Assembly: GCA_033675265.1 (NCBI GenBank)
Contig: JAUJYZ010000239.1
Coordinates: 281,001 to 345,000, forward strand
DNA length: 64,000 nt
Source of the DNA: Actinostola sp. cb2023
Taxonomy: Eukaryota > Cnidaria > Anthozoa > Actiniaria > Actinostolidae
Direction: 5' to 3'
Each line of letters begins with the position of its first letter. Position 1 is the stretch's first letter. A program made the position numbers and the translations under genes. The notes under the pieces are model-generated. The model saw nothing but the letters and a program-made list of their open reading frames with translations. It did not search any database and was not told the DNA's origin. Shown here piece by piece: positions 51,859 through 63,565 of this stretch.

Positions 51859-53200
51859 TAAACACATAAATTTATGTGCCCTGAGATATAAATGTACTAT
51901 ATGTGTAGGCTAAAACACATAAATTTATGTGCCCTGAGATATAAATGTACTATATGTGTAGGCTAAAACACATACATTTATGTGTCCTGAGATATAAATG
52001 TACTATATGTGTAGGCTAAAACACATACATTTATGTGTCCTGAGATATAAATATGTACTATATGTGTAGGCTAAAACACATAACTTTATGTGTCCTGAGA
52101 TATAAATGTACTACATGTGTAGGCTAAAGCACATAAATTTATGTGTCTTGAGATATAAATGTACTATATGTGTAGGCTAAAGCACATAACTTTATGTGTC
52201 TTGAGATATAAATGTACTATATGTGTAGGCTAAAGCACATAACTTTATGTGTCTTGAGATATAAATGTACTATATGTGTAGGCTAAAGCACATAAATTTA
52301 TGTGTCTTGAGATATAAATGTACTATATGTGTAGGCTAAAACACATAAATTTATGTGTCTTGAGATATAAATGTACTATATGTGTAGGCTAAAGCACATA
52401 ACTTTATGTGTCTTGAGATATAAATGTACTATATGTGTAGGCTAAAGCACATAAGTTTATGTGCCCTGAGATATAAATGTACTATATGTGTAGGCTAAAG
52501 CACATAAGTTTATGTGCCCTGAGATATAAATGTACTATATGTGTAGGCTAAAACACATAAATTTATGTGCCCTGAGATATAAATGTACTATATGTGTAGG
52601 CTAAAGCACATAAGTTTATGTGTGTCCTGAGATATAAATGTACTATATGTGTAGGCTAAAACACATAAATTTATGTGCCCTGAGATATAAATGTACTATA
52701 TGTGTAGGCTAAAGCACATAAGTTTATGTGCCCTGAGATATAAATGTACTATATGTGTAGGCTAAAACACATATGTACTGTGTGTGTAGGCTAAAGCACA
52801 TAAGTTTATGTGTCCTGAGATATAAATGTACTGTGTGTGTAGGCTAAAGCACATAAGTTTATGTGCCCTGAGATATAAATGTACTATATGTGTAGGCTAA
52901 AGCACATAAGTTTATGTGCCCTGAGATATAAATGTACTATGTGTGTAGGCTAAAACACATAAGTTTATGTGTCCTGAGATATAAATGTACTGTGTGTGTA
53001 GGCTAAAGCACATAAGTTTATGTGCCCTGAGATATAAATGTACTATATGTGTAGGCTAAAGCACATAAGTTTATGTGCCCTGAGATATAAATGTACTATA
53101 TGTGTAGGCTAAAGCACATAAGTTTATGTGCCCTGAGATATAAATGTACTATATGTGTAGGCTAAAGCACATAAGTTTATGTGCCCTGAGATATAAAGGA
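51859..53200. repeat. About 52-bp minisatellite with palindromic core, right part
   Basis: Same unit as 47410-48908 (ACACATAAATTTATGTG...CCTGAGATATAAATGTACTATATGTGTAGGCTAA), about 26 units, more uniform than the left part. It ends abruptly at GAGATATAAAGGATTGAATA. Confidence 0.95.
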
Positions 53201-53347
53201 TTGAATACAACTGTCATAACACTCTTGAATTTCGATGGCATACAAAATGGTGGACATTTTGTTTGGGTGGGTCGGCTCCTTTAAGCTTATCTGCAATGCT
53301 ACATTTAAATGTTTATTGTATTTGAAACCTTTGTCTTCTTCTTTTAG

Positions 53348-55444
53348 GATTCTGGTGCTGATAGCAGTTCTCGTGAGATTCAGGTACAATGTTGACAGGG
53401 GCTCTGTAAACATCATACATGTATATCTAATTTGTGCCAAATAGAACTCATAAAATATTATCAATTTGTTACTGTATGTTAAACATTGTTATTTAACCAC
53501 AAAACAGTATCAAAATGTAGTATATAATATACTACATTTTGAACTGTCAGAGTTTCACGGCATCTAGCGTTCATTATTCTTTAGTGCTCTGATTCTGATT
53601 CAAACAGCTTGGGGGAATACTCAAGTAGTGAGAGTGAACATGAGGTGAGTAATAGTCATGTATGTACATGTATGTTAGTTATTTTCCCAAATGTTTCCTA
53701 AGAAAGTACAAGCAGAGAGGTGTAAGAGAAAGGAGACACAACTATTGTGTTAATTATAAGTAGAAAATAAACTCTGATTGGATGAAAGCTAAAGCAGTCA
53801 GATACAATCCCACAGGGATTGGAATCATGGGTTACTACTATGGCAATGCATGTCAGACCATCATAAGAAGTTTTGAACAAGTAATGAGATAATTTGATTT
53901 ACAGTATGTTAGACTGTATTACCAAAGAACTGAAATTATTTTGATAATCTATGACAGTGCACTTTTGGCCAGTATAATAAATTCATTTATCTAGTGTTAA
54001 GGGAGTGCAACCATGATTGTTTTACATAAGCAGAATAGTTGAGTCAGCTTTCCCTAGAGCTGTTGCTGAGAAACAGTCAAATGTGATGACTCTCGCGCGC
54101 GTTATACTGTTTCGTCATACCAAGAAAAATGGGCTTTGACACTTTCATATAACAAAGTAGTTTGTTGTTGTTGTTGCTATTTTTAATCTTATGTTCTACC
54201 TTGCTGTACAGGATACTGATGTCACAGAAAGCCTTAAAAAGGTGGCAGAAAGAGATATTCAATCCAAAAAGAGAGAGGAGAAGCCATCAATTACAAGTTT
54301 GGTGGAAGACTTCACTTCCATAACTGCAGCACTATGTCCACAAGCCACTCCTTCCATCGACAACATCGTCGTCATCATCATCAAATAGCATTGACTTTAT
54401 AAATGCTCTTTCCAACATCTCATCACTCCTTGAACAGTTCTCATCACATATTCCCACTAGTTTGGCTGATCACACCAGTCATGAGTCTGCGTCACATGCT
54501 GCCTGACAAATTGCATATTAGTCATCACTATTTGTATCCATGTGTCAACACAATAAATAACCAATTATCATCCACCACCACTCTGCCACCATCATCCACC
54601 ACCACTCTGCCACCATCATCCACCACTCTGCCACCATCATCCACCACCACTCTGCCACCATCATCCACCACCACTCTGCCACCATCATCCACCACCACTC
54701 TGCCACCATCATCCACCACCACTCTGCCACCATCACTGATCCACCACCACTCTGCCACCACAATCCACCACCACTCTGCCACCATCATCCACCACCACTC
54801 TGCCACCATCATCCACCACCACTCTGCCACCATCACTGATCCACCACCACTCTGCCACCACAATCCACCACCACTCTGCCACCATCATCCACCACCACTC
54901 TGCCACCATCATCCACCACCACTCTGCCACCACAATCCACCACCACTCTGCCACCATCATCCACCACCACTCTGCCACCATCATCCATCGCCACTCAGCC
55001 GCCATCATCCACCACCACTCTGCCACCATCTGCCACCATCATCCATCGCCACTCAGCCGCCATCATCCACCACCACTCTACCACCTACCATCACATGGAA
55101 TCCTGACACGTACCCTTGCATATCACAAAACCAATCAAACAGTGGAGGAGTGGCTTGGAGAGTTGAAAATCCCAAGAAATGTGGAGTCGTTGAATGATGT
55201 AAAGCGTATTTGGGAACTGGGTTCCAAGAACTGTCCCCCATTGTCAGAATGGACTCCCAAGATGAGAACCTTCAAGGGAAGTCATGGAAGTCATTCTTCA
55301 ATCTTCAACCAAAGAAAGAAGATTTACATGATTTTCAAGAATTGCTACTTCGATGAAAACAAAGTAAAAGAACTGCACTTAGAAGTAAAGCCAGGAAAAC
55401 TGTACAAACTTGTTTCTACAAAAACCAAATTGACATGTATGTAA
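53348..55444 (+). CDS. Multi-exon gene of unknown function, interrupted by a minisatellite
   Basis: Phase-0 exons with good splice sites: 53348-53383 (DSGADSSSREIQ), 53585-53644 (CSDSDSNSLGEYSSSESEHE; donor GTGAGT), and from 54212 (DTDVTESLKKVAERDIQSKK ... SITSLVEDFTSITAA). The third exon changes frame near 54330-54370, after which another frame gives SSSSSNSIDFINALSNISSL and LEQFSSHIPTSLADHTSHES. After a 24-bp minisatellite (54568-55080) a coding tail resumes in the frame 55130-55444: NQTVEEWLGELKIPRNVESL, RIWELGSKNCPPLSEWTPKM, NQRKKIYMIFKNCYFDENKV, ending LVSTKTKLTCM. Acidic/Ser start, helices and a W..G...PPL.W-type tail resemble the accessory proteins of some DNA transposons, but I cannot name a family. 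Upstream exons are probably missing or lie before 53200. Confidence 0.45.
54568..55080. repeat. 24-bp minisatellite (CCACCACCACTCTGCCACCATCAT)
   Basis: About 21 units with CACAAT, CACTGAT and CGCCACTCAGCCG variants. Frames are open on both strands (Pro/Ser/Thr and Trp-rich on the minus strand), by periodicity. It lies between two coding-like segments of the unknown gene. Confidence 0.93.
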
Positions 55445-55961
55445 GTGTGAACATATATTTGACTGCTATCCAAATGTGTGCACAGAACATTGATATATTT
55501 CATATGTATTTCATTGCAAACGTTTTTGTATTTTTCAAAAATAAATAGCAAATTTGTGTCAAGTTTTAAATCAAACACCAGGTCCATGTCTTACTATTAT
55601 AATTAAGACTCAGTTGCGTAGCCACGATCGGAGAGGGGAGGGGGCTAAAGTGCAGGTGAATGCCATCAATTATACAAAAAAAGAGTGGCCTCCATCTAGC
55701 ATACTGGGGTTGTGAGACCGGATCAGTCTATATCTATTTTTAGACTGACACCTTTTCAAACTTATTTTCAGATTGGGTTTTATCATAATATGTACTTCAA
55801 TTCTGTATTGAAAAACAGCTCAATTTTATCCACCATATTCCATCAGGTAGCATCGTATTATACAGTGTAAAGTGTGGTGTATGTACAAACGAAAGTTGTC
55901 GATTGTAAGTTAAATTATCAAACGTTTTTTCCTTCATAAAAATGTTTGTTTTAGAAAATTG
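55445..55961. other. Stretch without recognisable genes
   Basis: 3' flank of the unknown gene, with AATAAA near 55541, then AT-rich DNA and a fragment GTTGCGTAGCCACGATCGGA that looks like a transposon end. Nothing else is supported. Confidence 0.4.
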
Positions 55962-56668
55962 CGGCATTGAAACGGTGGGCTATAGACAAGACTTGTACAT
56001 TGAAACAAGACATATGTAAATTAAAAGAGTGGGCTCGCAAACTGTGGCATTGAAACGGTGGGCTATAAGCTTTACTGCATAAACCACAGTTCGCGTTGAC
56101 GCAAACTGTGGCATTGAAATGGTGGGCTATAAGAGCTTTACTGCATAAACCACAGTTCGCGTTGACGCAAACTGTGGCATTGAAACGGTGGGCTATAAGC
56201 TATACTGCATAAACCACAATTCGCGTTGACGCAAACTGTGGCATTGAAATGGTGGGCTATAAGCTATACTGCATAAACCACAATTCGCGTTGACACAAAC
56301 TGTGGCATTGATATATAAGCTACACTGCATAAACCACAGTTCGCGTTGACGCAAACTGTGGCATTGAAATGGTGGGCTATAAGCTATACTGCATAAACCA
56401 CAATTCGCGTTGATACAAACTGTGGCATTGATATATAAGCTTTACTGCATAAACCACAGTTCGAGTTGACGCAAACTGTGGTATTGAAAATAAGCCTATA
56501 AGCTATACTGCATAAACCACAGTTCGCGTTGACGCAAACTGTGCCCACTTAACCCTAACGTGGCTAAGATAGCAAACCACATTTCGCGATCAACGCAATC
56601 TGTGGTGTTACTCCATAAACCACAGTTCGCGTTGACGCAAACTGTGGCATTGAAACGGTGGGCTATAA
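55962..56668. repeat. About 62-bp minisatellite with internal palindrome
   Basis: About 10 units built of GGCATTGAAACGGTGGGCTA, TAAGCTATACTGCATAAACC and ACAGTTCGCGTTGACGCAAA. The part AACCACAGTTCGCGTTGACG followed by CAAACTGTGG can fold back on itself (CCACAGTT...AACTGTGG), so every unit encodes a hairpin. Unit length varies by deletions in the GTGGGCTATAAG portion. Confidence 0.9.
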
Positions 56669-57112
56669 AATTAAATGTTAGTGTGTATAATAGTCACAAA
56701 AGAAAATAATAGAAATATGGTGTATACTAGTGTCTGTTAGTCTACTAACTATTTCACGGGTTTCAGTATTTATATAGTCCCCTTTAATTTGCAATCCCTG
56801 ACGGCTCCAAAGGAGACTAGGGTTTATTAAAATCACTGCTATCTATTATAAAAATATTATAAACGCTTCCTAAGGGAATTATCCATTTTATGCCACGTTT
56901 CTTTGAAGAAAATGATTTGCATTCGAACAATTATTGCATCTGAACTCGGTACCCTGGATTAACAATGCTTTGGTATAACTCTTCAAAACTCCTTATTGCG
57001 TCTCCCATTTTTCTCATTTCACTCTATGTAACATGAAACAAACTTCTTATTGCGTCTCCCATCTTTCTTATTTCACTCTTTGTAACATGAAACAAACTCC
57101 TAGCCTTATTGC
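56669..57112. other. Stretch without recognisable genes
   Basis: Contains a direct duplication of TTATTGCGTCTCCCATCTTT...ATGAAACAAACT (about 56990-57040 and 57046-57095). No gene. Confidence 0.45.
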
Positions 57113-57900
57113 GTGGGTATCATATCATGGGTCATGGGTCATGGTCCATGTGGTGGGTATCATGTGGTGGGTATCATGTGGTGGGTATCATGTGGTGGGT
57201 ATCATGTGGTGGGTATCATGTGGTGGGTATCATGTCGTGGGTATCATGTCGTGGGTACCATGTTGTGCATACCCACGACATGGTACCCACGACATGATAC
57301 CCAAGATATGATACGCACGACATGATACCCACCACATGATACCCACGGCATGATACCCACGACAATGATACCCAACACATGATACCCACGGCATGATACC
57401 CACCACATGATAGCCACCACATGATACCCACCACATGATACCCATCACATGATACCCACGACATGATACCCACCACATGATACCCAAGATATGATACGCA
57501 CGACAAGGTACCCAAGACTTGATACCCATGGCATGATACCCACGACAGTGATACCCACCACATGATACCACCACATGATACCCACGACATGATACCCACC
57601 ACATGATACCCATCACATGATACCCACGACATGATACCCACCACATAATACCCACCACATGATACCCATCACATGATACCCACCGCATGATACCCACCAC
57701 ATGATACCCATCACATGATACCCACGACATGGTACCCACCACATAATACCCACCACATGGTACCCACCACATAATACCCACCACATGGTACCCAACACAT
57801 GATACCCACCACATGATACCCACGACATGATACCCACGACATGGTATCCAAGACATGATACCCATCACATGATACACAAGAGATGATGTCATGGGTATCA
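57113..57900. repeat. 15-bp minisatellite that changes orientation (ATGTGGTGGGTATC then GATACCCACCACAT)
   Basis: From 57140 to about 57265 the units read CATGTGGTGGGTAT. After GTTGTGCATACCCACGACAT the same unit continues in reverse complement (GATACCCACCACAT and variants CGACAT, ATCACAT, CGGCAT) to about 57890. The result is an inverted tandem array. Frames on both strands are repeat translations (GYHVVGIMWWVSC type). Confidence 0.95.
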
Positions 57901-58659
57901 TGTCAAATCGACTAGGGCATGGCCAGTCACAATGTGAAACATGTTTTTTTGTTCGTCTCATGTATATCTCTCAGATGACACCATTTTCAGTTGATTGAAG
58001 AAAGATTGATAGTTTTCTCTCGGCCCAGGGGTTATATTATCATACAAATATAATATACTATCGAGTGTATCATATTTCCCTGTTCTGAGTTGTGAACTTA
58101 GGGTCAGGAACTGAGTGGAAATGTTTATTTCTGGAAAACAAATGTAATATTAATGGTCATTAAAATGGTTTTGACACATCAATTGCCTATGGATAGAAAA
58201 CAAAAAGCAAACTGCAAATGATTTGCTTAAATGTAGTTACCAATGTACCCATAAAATAGCTCTAAGTAGACTAATAAACACTAGTAGATCTTAATTTCCA
58301 TTACCTTCTTTTCTCTTTATTTGACTCTTGCACATTAACTGTTGCTATCAGCATTGTTGAGGTGGGATTAATTGATGGGAATATAGACTGGATTATTTAT
58401 ACTCAAACTATATGGCCACATCAAAAATAATAGACTACAAACACAGAAACCTTGTGAGATATATAGTGCCATTGAACCTTGGGAAATGGTACTTTAAAAA
58501 TCCAACTGTTATTATATGATTATTTTTTTATAAATAGTACTATACTATATATGAACATTTTTCTTGTTTAATTTCTATTTTTAGTAGTGCATGATGGCAA
58601 TGCATCATTCAACCCATAAAAGAATAATTTGACAATTCCTAACACAACTGGTTAAAGTT
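57901..58659. other. Stretch without recognisable genes
   Basis: AT-rich, no frame or repeat of note. Confidence 0.4.
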
Positions 58660-58731
58660 AGCCTGCGAAAGCAGCCGTTTGGCGAGCGCATAAGAGCTAC
58701 AATGTAGGCGGCTGCTTTCGCAGGCTAGTTT
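58660..58731. mobile_element. Small hairpin element (AGCCTGCGAAAGCAGCC arms)
   Basis: AGCCTGCGAAAGCAGCCGTT pairs with GGCGGCTGCTTTCGCAGGCT, with a loop of about 35 bp. Confidence 0.8.
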
Positions 58732-58897
58732 AAAGTCAAAATGGAACAAAAGAAGAAAATGAAATGGCATGGTTTATAAAAGTGTCTATTACACTAAAAT
58801 CTATTTCACAGGTTTAGAAGTGCTGGTTATATCATGCACTACTATTTAACCTTGAAAATTGCTTGAGCAATTATTTACTGCAATTATTGATATAATA

Positions 58898-59157
58898 CAG
58901 CCCTTTGCAAAAGTTCTGTAAATCAAGTATATCAGTATAGTGCATTATGGGTAATTTAAAAAGTTCCCTAAATGATGTTTCACACGAGCAACATTGGTGA
59001 AACTCTAGAATGTTATGTGTTTTAGTCTCTAGTTTATTGTTTGTAAATCTCTGCTGCATATTTTGTGGAGAAACTCTAAAATAGTATTACCCATAATGCA
59101 CTCGATATATGGATATACCGATATACTATTTTACAGAATTTTTGCAATCGGCTGTAA
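58898..59157. mobile_element. MITE with TACAGCCCTTTGCAAAA ends, second copy
   Basis: The left end TACAGCCCTTTGCAAAAGTT and right end (complement) AATTTTTGCAATCGGCTGTA enclose 260 bp. TGCATTATGGGTAATT occurs near both ends inverted. Same family as 25990-26277, diverged in the middle. Confidence 0.82.
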
Positions 59158-59312
59158 TAATACTAATAACAATAATACTAATAACTATAATAATAATAAC
59201 AGTATATTGATAGCATTTCCAACAAAGTGGCTCTTTGTCTATCCAAAATTATAAATATAAATATATGAAGTAACAAAGATTGAGGCCATGCCTTGAAATA
59301 AATGTAGTCTTG

Positions 59313-59355
59313 AATTTATTCAGACGTTTTGCCGGTTTGGGCTTCATCAGTAAAT
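59313..59355 (-). ncRNA. Hammerhead-ribozyme-like motif (degenerate)
   Basis: On the minus strand the sequence reads CTGATGAAGCCC-AAACC-GGC-AAAACGTC followed by TGAATAAA. Hammerhead cores require CUGAUGA, a stem II and GAAA. Here CUGAUGA and a 3-bp GCC/GGC stem are present, but GAAA is replaced by AAAA. It resembles the 3' end of retroelements (Penelope-like and others) that carry such motifs. Probably an inactive relic. Confidence 0.35.
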
Positions 59356-59410
59356 GATAACATTGGACTCTTGAGATAATTTATGCAGTATAGTAGTAAT
59401 GTGCAATAAT

Positions 59411-59540
59411 ATTTAACAATTAGACTACAAGCTCGAGAGTTTTCTATGAGTCAATAGTCAACGAGGCGCATTAAATAGCGCTGAGTTGACTATTTGAACT
59501 CATAGAAAGCGAGAATGAGTACCAGTCTAATTGTTTTAGT
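59411..59540. mobile_element. Hairpin element, about 45-bp arms
   Basis: AATTAGACTACAAGCTCGAG, TTTTCTATGAGT and AATAGTCAAC pair with GTTGACTATTTGAACTCATA, GAAAGCGAGAATGAGTACCA and GTCTAATT. The loop contains GGCGCATTAAATAGCGC. Confidence 0.82.
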
Positions 59541-60048
59541 AGATTTACCAACTCATTACCAGAAATTACGGACATCTGACGTCACGGTATTAGTTTTCAG
59601 TACGATCGACATTTCAAAATGGCCGCTCAACAACACAAAGAAATGTATGGGACTTCAAATGTAATTTGAAATTTTGACATTTATACAGCTTTGAATTTTA
59701 GGTGCCGACTTCCAGACGTAAAATATAGTCTTTATAACATATTCTGTGAACATTTTTGCATCGTTTAATTCATTGCACTGGACGCAAAATGGATCCAAAA
59801 CAACAACGAATATTGACAATACATGCCCCTTAATCGAGCAAAAAAAGTGTTACCTGCATTACTTTCCGAGCTTTAAACTTTCGATGATTGCATGGATCCA
59901 TCGGTGCCGACATCTCCAACATTGCCTCAACTCACAGTAAGTCTAAATCCGTCAAAATGATATGATTTCGATGATACAAAAGGCGCAAACCACAAGTGAA
60001 AAAGCACTATTTCTCGGAGGCCTTGAGCAAACATCTGAGCTGTTGAAT

Positions 60049-61833
60049 GGGTGTCTCGAAAACCCAGACCCCGAAAACACAGACCCAAGACCCCAGACCT
60101 CGAAAACCCAGACCTCGAAAACCCAGACCTCGAAAACCCAGACCTCGAAAACCCAGACCCATATTATAATATTAAGGTTTACGTAGAGCGATCGGAGGTA
60201 AATTCGCGAGATTTCTCCAAATACCACATCTACTGAATTACCTCTATATCTGATCTAGACGACGAAGATGTAGCGATGACAGAAAGCACCAAAACCATTC
60301 GAAATCAAAACCGAAATCATTTGAAATCATTACAAATCCGCCAGCAACGCACGGCAGACTGGACGCGACGGGACGTGACCGCGAGAGGTGTGTTTAAGGC
60401 TTTCGTTTGAGCCCTAGTGCAGCAACAACGTGATCATTATTACCCAAATAAAAAAAATTAACAGGCTGTTTTATTCATTCAGTGACTATGGCCGATTTTC
60501 CATAAACTGAAAACTTTAATTCAAGCTTTTTAAAAGATTTAAGTTAATTTTGATAATCGTTCTTCGTGTGCAACCAAATTTCGAAATATTATTTCCTTTG
60601 CCAAATAAAATAAAATGCCGATGAGCTTGTAGAGCTATCAAAATAACAACTCTGGGCCAAATTTTGGAGCACTAGAGCATTTCTTTACCGAGTTATGGGC
60701 GAACGAAGTTTCCAAATATTCCAGTGTGTTTGTATAGCGGCGCCATGTTGGATGATACGCTGTTGTCATCCAACATGGCGGCCAAGATTTCAAAAAATCC
60801 AAAAATTCAAGCTTAGAGTTGATATACATCACTTAATTTCACTATAAATAGAACTTCTAAACATGTATAAAACTAAAAACATTTAATTTGGTACAAATTT
60901 GTTGTTTTCCACGACTTTTCAGAGATGTGACTAGCGCTAAGTAAGAGTTGCGTGACAAAATTCAAACTTCGAAAAACTCGGACACAAAACATCGAGCCCA
61001 TCTGAAAATTTCTACAATAATTCATATTACAATTCTCTAAAACATTGCAAAGAATCATGTTGATAGGATTCATAACTAAATTTTTGTATTAATTTATGTG
61101 GTATTTGACGGCACTTGCACACGAAGAATTCGTGATTTTAATTGATTTAAATCAAATTAAATTACAGTTTTATAGTCAAAATCTGCCGTCTGCTTTCGAT
61201 TGAAAGTCGTTTCTGTTTTAATGTCTGTTTCAGATATCTGATCTTTATTGTGTCCATTTTAGAGATATTTTTGCATAAACTGAAACATACATTTTTACGT
61301 ACATGTATGAACCATAGTATTAATTAATATGAGTTCACACCGGATGCCCTACTGATATAAATTTAGTCTTAATTGAATTGATTATTAAAAACAATATTAT
61401 TTTAATAAAATTATGTTATCAATTGATTCTTGGACCAGCAAGTAGTTCGCTTGATGTCTACACCATTTAATTTATGCCACGTCACGCCATACACCTCTCG
61501 CGGTCACGTCCCGTCGCGTCCAGTCTGCCGTGCGATGCTGGCGGATTTGTAATGATTTCAAATGATTTCGGTTTTGATTTCGAATGGTTTTGGTGCTTTC
61601 TGTCATCACTACATCTTCGTCGTCTAGATCAGATATAGAGGTAATTCAGTAGATGTGGTATTTGGAGAAATCTCGCGAATTTACCTCCGATCGCTCTACG
61701 TAAACCTTAATATTATAATATGGGTCTGGGTTTTCGAGGTCTGGGTTTTCGAGGTCTGGGTTTTCGAGGTCTGGGTTTTCGAGGTCTGGGGTCTTGGGTC
61801 TGGGTTTTCGGGGTCTGGGTTTTCGAGACACCC
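60049..61833. mobile_element. Long-TIR foldback transposon with a perfect 10-bp target duplication
   Basis: Starts GGGTGTCTCGAAAACCCAGA and ends with the complement. The arms are about 345 bp (60049-60395 and 61485-61833). TSD GCTGTTGAAT lies at 60039-60048 and 61834-61843. The outer part of each arm is a short tandem repeat (CTCGAAAACCCAGAC, about 5 units); the inner part includes CCTCTCGCGGTCACGTCCCG. The middle about 1.1 kb has no long frame. Long inverted repeats plus a 9-11-bp TSD point to a Mutator-like non-autonomous element. Confidence 0.9.
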
Positions 61834-62264
61834 GCTGTTGAATGTCCTGAAATCACCAAGAAATCACCCAAAATATAGCAATTTTCGCCGTTTGATTCCG
61901 ACATTTTACAAGAACTTAGTAGCCTGGTAGTTTTATGTGTGATATTGCTGTTCAAAGAAGGTGAAGGCTCCTAAAAGCGGGAAATTCAAACTCATAGTTC
62001 ATGGATTGGGCTTCCTGTGTTCTTTTTAAAATTTCGAAGTGTCAAGAGTGAGTCGTTCGTACTCTGTGCCGAGCGTAAGCAAGCTCTTCAATATTAAATC
62101 TATCAACCACAACACAAACGCTTGGTATTTCTAAACAAACTTAGAGTAGTTTGGTTTTGATGAATTGATTTATTTTGATATAAATTCGAGGAGAATTTCG
62201 GACTGCCAGTAGACCGCTGGTCATAATATCGCGGGAGTAAAATGTCCGTAATTTCTGGTAATGA

Positions 62265-63565
62265 CACAGGTAGCCCAAACGTAGAATCAGTGGACCGTGA
62301 CGTCATTGAATATTCGTTTGACCGTTGGATTTTCGAATGGTCTCAGGAATGAGCTCTTAGAAAGACTTCAAATGATATGGGATTCTCAAACATGTCTTCA
62401 TAATAGTAGTCTGATAATTAAAGAACACTTTGGTGTCGAAATCTGAGCAAGAAATTTGTGTTTTTGAGTGGTTTTGAGCGATTCGAAAATTCACCCGTTT
62501 CTAGCGTACATATAATTAGGAAAGGTTTGCAACTCCGGCCACCAAATTTTTGCAAACACTGTCGCTAAAAAAAATATCTCTCAAAAACTACGCAAGCAAA
62601 AAATATCGCCTTCCTACCACACATTCACAAATAAATGATCTTTCAATGAGCTTTTGTGCAAATTTTTGGGTCCACCATATGCCGAGAAATATTTTTTTGA
62701 AGTTGGGGAAGTCGACGAAAAGTTCGCCGTGGCCATCCGCAGTCATCAGCTGTGCACCTAAAACGTTCTGAGGGAGGGGACGGACCGATAGATTGTTTTA
62801 CAAAGATGTCCTCAAACAGATAAATGCTATATAATTTGAATTTACTACGGTGTATGTTTTTTAATCAGTATTACCCTGGCTGCCGCTAGCAGAGTTATAT
62901 TTCATCGTTCTGATTTTCGATGAGTCTTTTGCCTTTAGCATCTATCGGTCCCTCCCCTACTCAGTGTAGCTTTTGTTAACAAATCTATCGGTCCGTCCCC
63001 TCCCTCAGAACGTTTTAGGTGCACAGCTGATGACTGCGGATGGCCACGGCGAACTTTTCGTCGACTTCCCCAACTTCAAAAAAATATTTCTCGGCATATG
63101 GTGGACCCAAAAATTTGCACAAAAGCTCATTGTAAAGATCATTTATTTGAGAATGTGTGTGGTGGGAAAGCGATATTTTTTGCTTGCGTAGTTTTTGAGC
63201 TATAATTTTTTTAGCGACAGTGGTTGTAAAAAATTGGTGGCCGGAGTTGCATAATTTTTTTAGCGACAGTGGTTGTAAAAAAATTGGTGGCCGGAGTTGC
63301 AAACCTTTCCTAATTATATGTACGCTAGAAACGGGTGAAATTTTCGAATCGCTCAAAACCACTCAAAAAACACAATTTCTTGCTCAGATTTCTACACCAA
63401 AGTGTTCTTTAATTATCAGACTACTATTATGAAGACATGTTTGAGAATCCCATATCATTTGAAGTCTTTCTAAGAGCTCATTCCTGAGACCATTCGAAAA
63501 TCCAACGGTCAAACGAATATTCAATGACGTCACGGTCCACTGATTCTACGTTTGGGCTACCTGTG
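62265..63565. mobile_element. Near-complete palindromic element, CACAGGTAGCCCAAACG ends, 7-bp TSD
   Basis: The left arm 62265-62800 and right arm 62980-63565 are almost exact reverse complements (about 530-585 bp); only about 180 bp in the middle are single. GTAATGA lies on both sides (62258-62264, 63566-63572). The right arm has an extra 50-bp tandem copy (about 63201-63300, TTTTAGCGACAGTGGTTGTA). No transposase. Frames 62550-62771 and 63015-63362 are mirror translations. Confidence 0.88.

Noticed and set aside
54528..55029. Trp-rich minus-strand frames (WWWMMVAEWWW)
   Set aside because: Products of the 24-bp minisatellite read backwards.
57033..57961. GYHVVGIMWWVSC-type repeat proteins on both strands (up to 243 codons)
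   Set aside because: Translation of the inverted 15-bp minisatellite.
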